Assembly: GCA_036660175.1 (NCBI GenBank)
Contig: JAVXBD010000065.1
Span: forward strand, 1-7,547
DNA length: 7,547 nucleotides
Origin: Christensenella sp036660175
Lineage (GTDB): Bacteria; Bacillota; Clostridia; Christensenellales; Christensenellaceae
Direction of reading: 5' to 3'
The position numbers were made by a program, and so were the translations under genes. Shown one piece after another: positions 4,776-7,547 of this stretch. The notes under the pieces were generated by a model. That model saw nothing but the letters and a program-made list of their open reading frames with translations. It was not told the origin of the DNA and made no database searches. Every line of letters starts with the position of its first letter. Within the stretch, counting starts at the first letter, position 1.

Positions 4776-5641
4776 AAAAACGAAAGGAAAATACCGCACT
4801 TTCAAATGTGATGAACTCACGCAAAGTCTTTGCACTGCCTTATTTGATATGGCTTGCCATTTTTATATTAGCACCGCTGATTTTAATCTTGCTTTATGCG
4901 TTTACCACAACTGGCTCTGGCGGTGTGTTTGTGCTGACCACCGAAAACATTGCACGGGCATTTTCGCCGTTGTATATGACGGTTTTTTGGCGAAGCGTGT
5001 GGCTTGCACTTGTGGCAACAGTGGTGTGCTTGGCAATTGGTTATCCAGCGGCATATTTTTTGTCAAAACTAAAGTCCTCGACGGGTGCATTCATATCGGT
5101 ACTGTTTATTTTGCCAATGTGGATGAATTTTCTGCTCCGCACTTATGCGTGGCGTGCGCTGCTTGATAACGCAGGCATCATCAACCAATGGATTATGGCT
5201 CTTGGGTTTGAACCCGTACAGTTTTTATATACCGAGGGTGCTATCATTTTTGGCTTGGTATATAACTTCCTGCCATTTATGATATTGCCCATTTACTCGA
5301 TTTTTCAGAAGATGGACACCTCCTGCATACAGGCGGCACAGGATTTGGGCGCAAACAAATGGCAAACATTTTGGCGTGTGACGCTTCCTCTTTCAAAGGG
5401 CGGCATTATTTCGGGCGTAACGATGGTGTTTATGCCTGCAATGACCACATTTATCATCACCAGACTTTTGGGCGGCAGCCATTTTATGATGTATGGAGAT
5501 TTGATTGAGATGCAGTTTTTACTGCTGTCAGAGTGGAATTTTGGCTCTGCACTGGCAGTTGTAATGATGCTGCTGACGCTTGTATTTATGTGGCTTATGA
5601 GGAAATATGACAAGGAAGGAGAAGGCGGCGGCCTTATGTAA
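4772..5641 (+). CDS. potB: Spermidine/putrescine ABC transporter permease PotB
   Basis: This is one of the two membrane subunits that form the polyamine channel. The 289-residue protein shows about six hydrophobic segments near 20-44, 72-98, 106-127, 157-178, 211-233 and 259-277. The cytoplasmic EAA loop (186-206, IQAAQDLGANKWQTFWRVTLP region) docks on PotA. The MPAMTTFIITRLLGG stretch (221-235) is the counterpart of the PotB segment preceding the last helices. The start overlaps the potA stop (ATGA at 4772-4775). The C-terminus is charged and Gly-rich, ending in EGEGGGLM. The final Met codon is directly followed by TAA, and potC begins nine bases later in the same reading frame. Confidence 0.95.
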   Translation: MKKRKENTALSNVMNSRKVFALPYLIWLAIFILAPLILILLYAFTTTGSGGVFVLTTENIARAFSPLYMTVFWRSVWLALVATVVCLAIGYPAAYFLSKLKSSTGAFISVLFILPMWMNFLLRTYAWRALLDNAGIINQWIMALGFEPVQFLYTEGAIIFGLVYNFLPFMILPIYSIFQKMDTSCIQAAQDLGANKWQTFWRVTLPLSKGGIISGVTMVFMPAMTTFIITRLLGGSHFMMYGDLIEMQFLLLSEWNFGSALAVVMMLLTLVFMWLMRKYDKEGEGGGLM

Positions 5642-5650
5642 AAAATAGTT

Positions 5651-6448
5651 ATGGCAAAATTTTTTAAACGGTTTTATCTGGCAGTTATTTTATGTTTTAT
5701 GTATTTACCCATTGGTGCGCTGATTGCCTTTTCGTTCAACGAGTCAAAAACAATGGCAAAATGGACAGGCTTTTCGATGAAGTGGTATGAGGCACTTTTT
5801 AACGATCCCATTATCGCCGAGGCACTGTGGGTAACCATTTCCATAGCAATCATTTCTGCAATTGCAGCAACGCTGATTGGCACTTTAGCGGCGGTCGGCA
5901 TGGACAACTATCACAAAAAAACAAAAAATCTGATGGTAAACCTCACCTATATCCCAATGATTAATGCGGACATCGTAACGGGCATCTCGCTGCTACTGCT
6001 GTTTATTTTCGTGGGAATACCACGTGGATATTGGACGATGCTGCTTGCGCACATCACTTTTAATATTCCGTATGTTATTTTTTCTGTACTTCCAAAACTG
6101 CGGCAAATGGATCAGGGAACCTATGAAGCGGCACTGGATATGGGCGCAAAACCCGCCTATGCAGTTCGAAAGGTCATTATGCCGCAAATCATGCCGGGGA
6201 TTGTCACAGGATTTATTTTGGCATTTACCATGTCGTTTGACGATTTTATGATTAGCTTCTTTACAACACAGGGAACGATTCAAAATCTTTCCACCTATAT
6301 ATACAGCATGGCTCGTGTAGGCATCAACCCCATGATTAACGCCCTTTCAGCAATTATGTTTGTGGTAGTCATCATACTGCTGTTGGTGGTAAATTTACGA
6401 TCCTTAAGAAAAACAAAAAAGACACCCAGTATCGAAAAGTTTCGATAA
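5651..6448 (+). CDS. potC: Spermidine/putrescine ABC transporter permease PotC
   Basis: This is the second membrane subunit of the polyamine importer, pairing with PotB. The 265-residue protein has hydrophobic segments near 9-29, 58-84, 97-120, 129-147, 181-205 and 228-248. The EAA loop at 159-180 (EAALDMGAKPAYAVRKVIMP) binds PotA. The SFDDFMISFF segment (195-204) is a PotC hallmark. The ATG at 5651 gives the expected N-terminus, but the bases before it (TAAAAAATAGTT) contain no ribosome binding site. The purine-rich AAGGAGAAGG (5616-5625) is too far from it and better placed for the potB-terminal ATG at 5636. Translation probably depends on coupling or reinitiation after potB. potD starts 19 bases after the stop. 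Confidence 0.95.
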   Translation: MAKFFKRFYLAVILCFMYLPIGALIAFSFNESKTMAKWTGFSMKWYEALFNDPIIAEALWVTISIAIISAIAATLIGTLAAVGMDNYHKKTKNLMVNLTYIPMINADIVTGISLLLLFIFVGIPRGYWTMLLAHITFNIPYVIFSVLPKLRQMDQGTYEAALDMGAKPAYAVRKVIMPQIMPGIVTGFILAFTMSFDDFMISFFTTQGTIQNLSTYIYSMARVGINPMINALSAIMFVVVIILLLVVNLRSLRKTKKTPSIEKFR

Positions 6449-6467
6449 GGCATAAGTAGGAGCAGAA

Positions 6468-7526
6468 ATGAAAAAAATTATTTTAGCAGTATTATCCATC
6501 TTGATGATTGTGACAGGGTTTGTAGGCTGTAGCGCAAACGAGGGCAATACAAGCGGAAAAACGGTGGTGCATTTTTTAAACTGGGGAGATTATATTGACC
6601 CCGACGTTATTCCAATGTTTGAGGCAGAAAACCCAAACATTAAAATCAACATGACCACCGTTCCATCAAACGAGGAAATGTACGTTATTGCGACCACGCA
6701 AGGCACGCAGATTGATATTGTCGTACCCTCAGAATACATGATTCAGCGGTTAATGATAGAAGAACGACTGGCAGAAATTGATACCTCTAAAATGGAAAAT
6801 TTTAAATATGTTTCGGATTTTACGCAAACCTGCACTTATGATCCCACCGCAAAATATTCTGTTCCCTACACATGGGGTACATTTGGCATCATGTATAACA
6901 TTGCACTCACAGGCGAAGAAATTACGAGCTGGGACTCGCTTTTTGACCCAAAATATGCAAAACAAATCTTGATGTATGACAGTATCCGTGACAGCGTGGG
7001 TGTTGCACTCATCAAACTTGGATATGACATCAATACCAAAAATCAAGCAGAGCTTGACGAGGCTGCAGACTTGCTCATCAAGCAAAAACCGCTGGTTATG
7101 GCATATGGGACGGACGATTTGCGTATGTCTATGGTAAACGGAAGTGCGGCACTATCTGTAATGTATGCAGGAGATGCGGCATTCTCGATGGCGGATAATG
7201 AGGACTTGCGATACGTGATTCCCAAGGAGGGTGCCAATATTTTTGTGGACGGAATCAGCATTTTAAAGACAACTGATGCTTATGATGAATCTTTACGGTT
7301 TATTGATTTTCTCATGCGTCCTGATATTGCGGCACTCAATGCGGAATATACAGGATATTCCTCACCAAATCCAGAAGCCTTAAAACTTGTTGACCCAGAA
7401 ATGCTTGAAAATTACGCATTTAATCCGCCGCAGGCAGACCTTAAAAAATGCCAGTATTACACACATCTTGATAAGAAAGTGCTGCGTATGTACGAGGACA
7501 CTTGGATGAAGGTGAAAATCGCTTAA
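6468..7526 (+). CDS. potD: Spermidine/putrescine-binding lipoprotein PotD
   Basis: PotD is the extracellular binding protein that delivers polyamine to PotBC. The 352-residue precursor has a lipoprotein signal (KK, hydrophobic stretch 4-19) with lipobox F18-V-G-C21; Phe at -3 is unusual. The mature protein has family landmarks: FLNWGDYI (36-43, W39 and Y42), VPSEY (86-90), SIRDSVGVAL (172-181), YAGDAA (233-238), FVDG (259-262) and AEYTGYSSPN (292-301). Compared with the E. coli pocket, Y233 and F259 appear to stand where Trp229 and Trp255 sit, while D261 keeps the acidic partner; this alignment is by eye. GGAG (6459-6462) precedes the ATG by five bases. It is the last pot gene. No terminator is visible in the 21 remaining bases. 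The preferred ligand, spermidine or putrescine, cannot be told. Confidence 0.95.
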   Translation: MKKIILAVLSILMIVTGFVGCSANEGNTSGKTVVHFLNWGDYIDPDVIPMFEAENPNIKINMTTVPSNEEMYVIATTQGTQIDIVVPSEYMIQRLMIEERLAEIDTSKMENFKYVSDFTQTCTYDPTAKYSVPYTWGTFGIMYNIALTGEEITSWDSLFDPKYAKQILMYDSIRDSVGVALIKLGYDINTKNQAELDEAADLLIKQKPLVMAYGTDDLRMSMVNGSAALSVMYAGDAAFSMADNEDLRYVIPKEGANIFVDGISILKTTDAYDESLRFIDFLMRPDIAALNAEYTGYSSPNPEALKLVDPEMLENYAFNPPQADLKKCQYYTHLDKKVLRMYEDTWMKVKIA

Positions 7527-7532
7527 GCTCTC

Positions 7533-7547
7533 CAGACTCGAACGATA
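7533..7547 (+). repeat. Right-edge copy of the 15-bp repeat motif
   Basis: CAGACTCGAACGATA at the extreme right edge matches 5-19 at 14 of 15 positions in the same orientation. Its first part, from 7532 to 7542, is an exact inverted match to 69-79. It begins seven bases after the potD stop and runs out of the window, so its full extent is unknown. Confidence 0.4.

Noticed and set aside
4753..5166. Alternative + strand frame over the potA/potB junction
   Set aside because: It is an out-of-frame shadow of potB, which has clear PotB features and an ATGA junction with potA.

Overview
The window looks like chromosomal DNA from a low-GC Gram-positive bacterium, most likely a Clostridia-type Firmicute. 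The supporting evidence is AT-rich spacers, GGAGG-type ribosome binding sites, a TTG start on rplJ, an L10-type mRNA leader, U-tailed hairpin terminators, and a lipoprotein PotD in an XRE/cupin regulator-potABCD cluster. All convincing genes lie on the + strand. No tRNA, rRNA, transposase, phage gene or CRISPR array was found. The genus cannot be fixed from the sequence.

Layout. Positions 1-179 are a spacer containing a repeat-like motif whose first 15 bases recur at the extreme right end. A near-consensus promoter (180-208) drives a leader resembling the Firmicutes ribosomal protein L10 leader, with a terminator and a competing hairpin, then rplJ (395-922) and rplL (983-1354). A strong terminator follows rplL, so rpoB is not next to it here, unlike the common order. 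Next is a compact three-gene cassette (1579-2610): a 120-residue protein made almost entirely of eight 11-residue LEA-like repeats, a 127-residue helical protein with a C-terminal four-cysteine zinc ribbon, and an unrecognised 85-residue protein. The cassette is bounded by terminators and has its own extended -10 promoter. It is the best candidate for something undescribed.

From 2749 a promoter with a 10-bp dyad over its -35 box leads to an XRE helix-turn-helix/cupin regulator (2887-3420). A 266-bp spacer with three evenly spaced copies of TTAAAACAG separates it from potA-potB-potC-potD (3687-7526), a complete spermidine/putrescine-type ABC importer: ATPase, two permeases and a lipid-anchored binding protein. 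The importer should bring polyamines into the cell. The regulator probably senses the polyamine or a related small molecule and controls itself and/or the transporter; this is inferred from context and fold.

The rplJL unit, the cassette and the pot locus appear to be three independent transcription units. Nothing in the sequence ties the cassette functionally to either neighbour.
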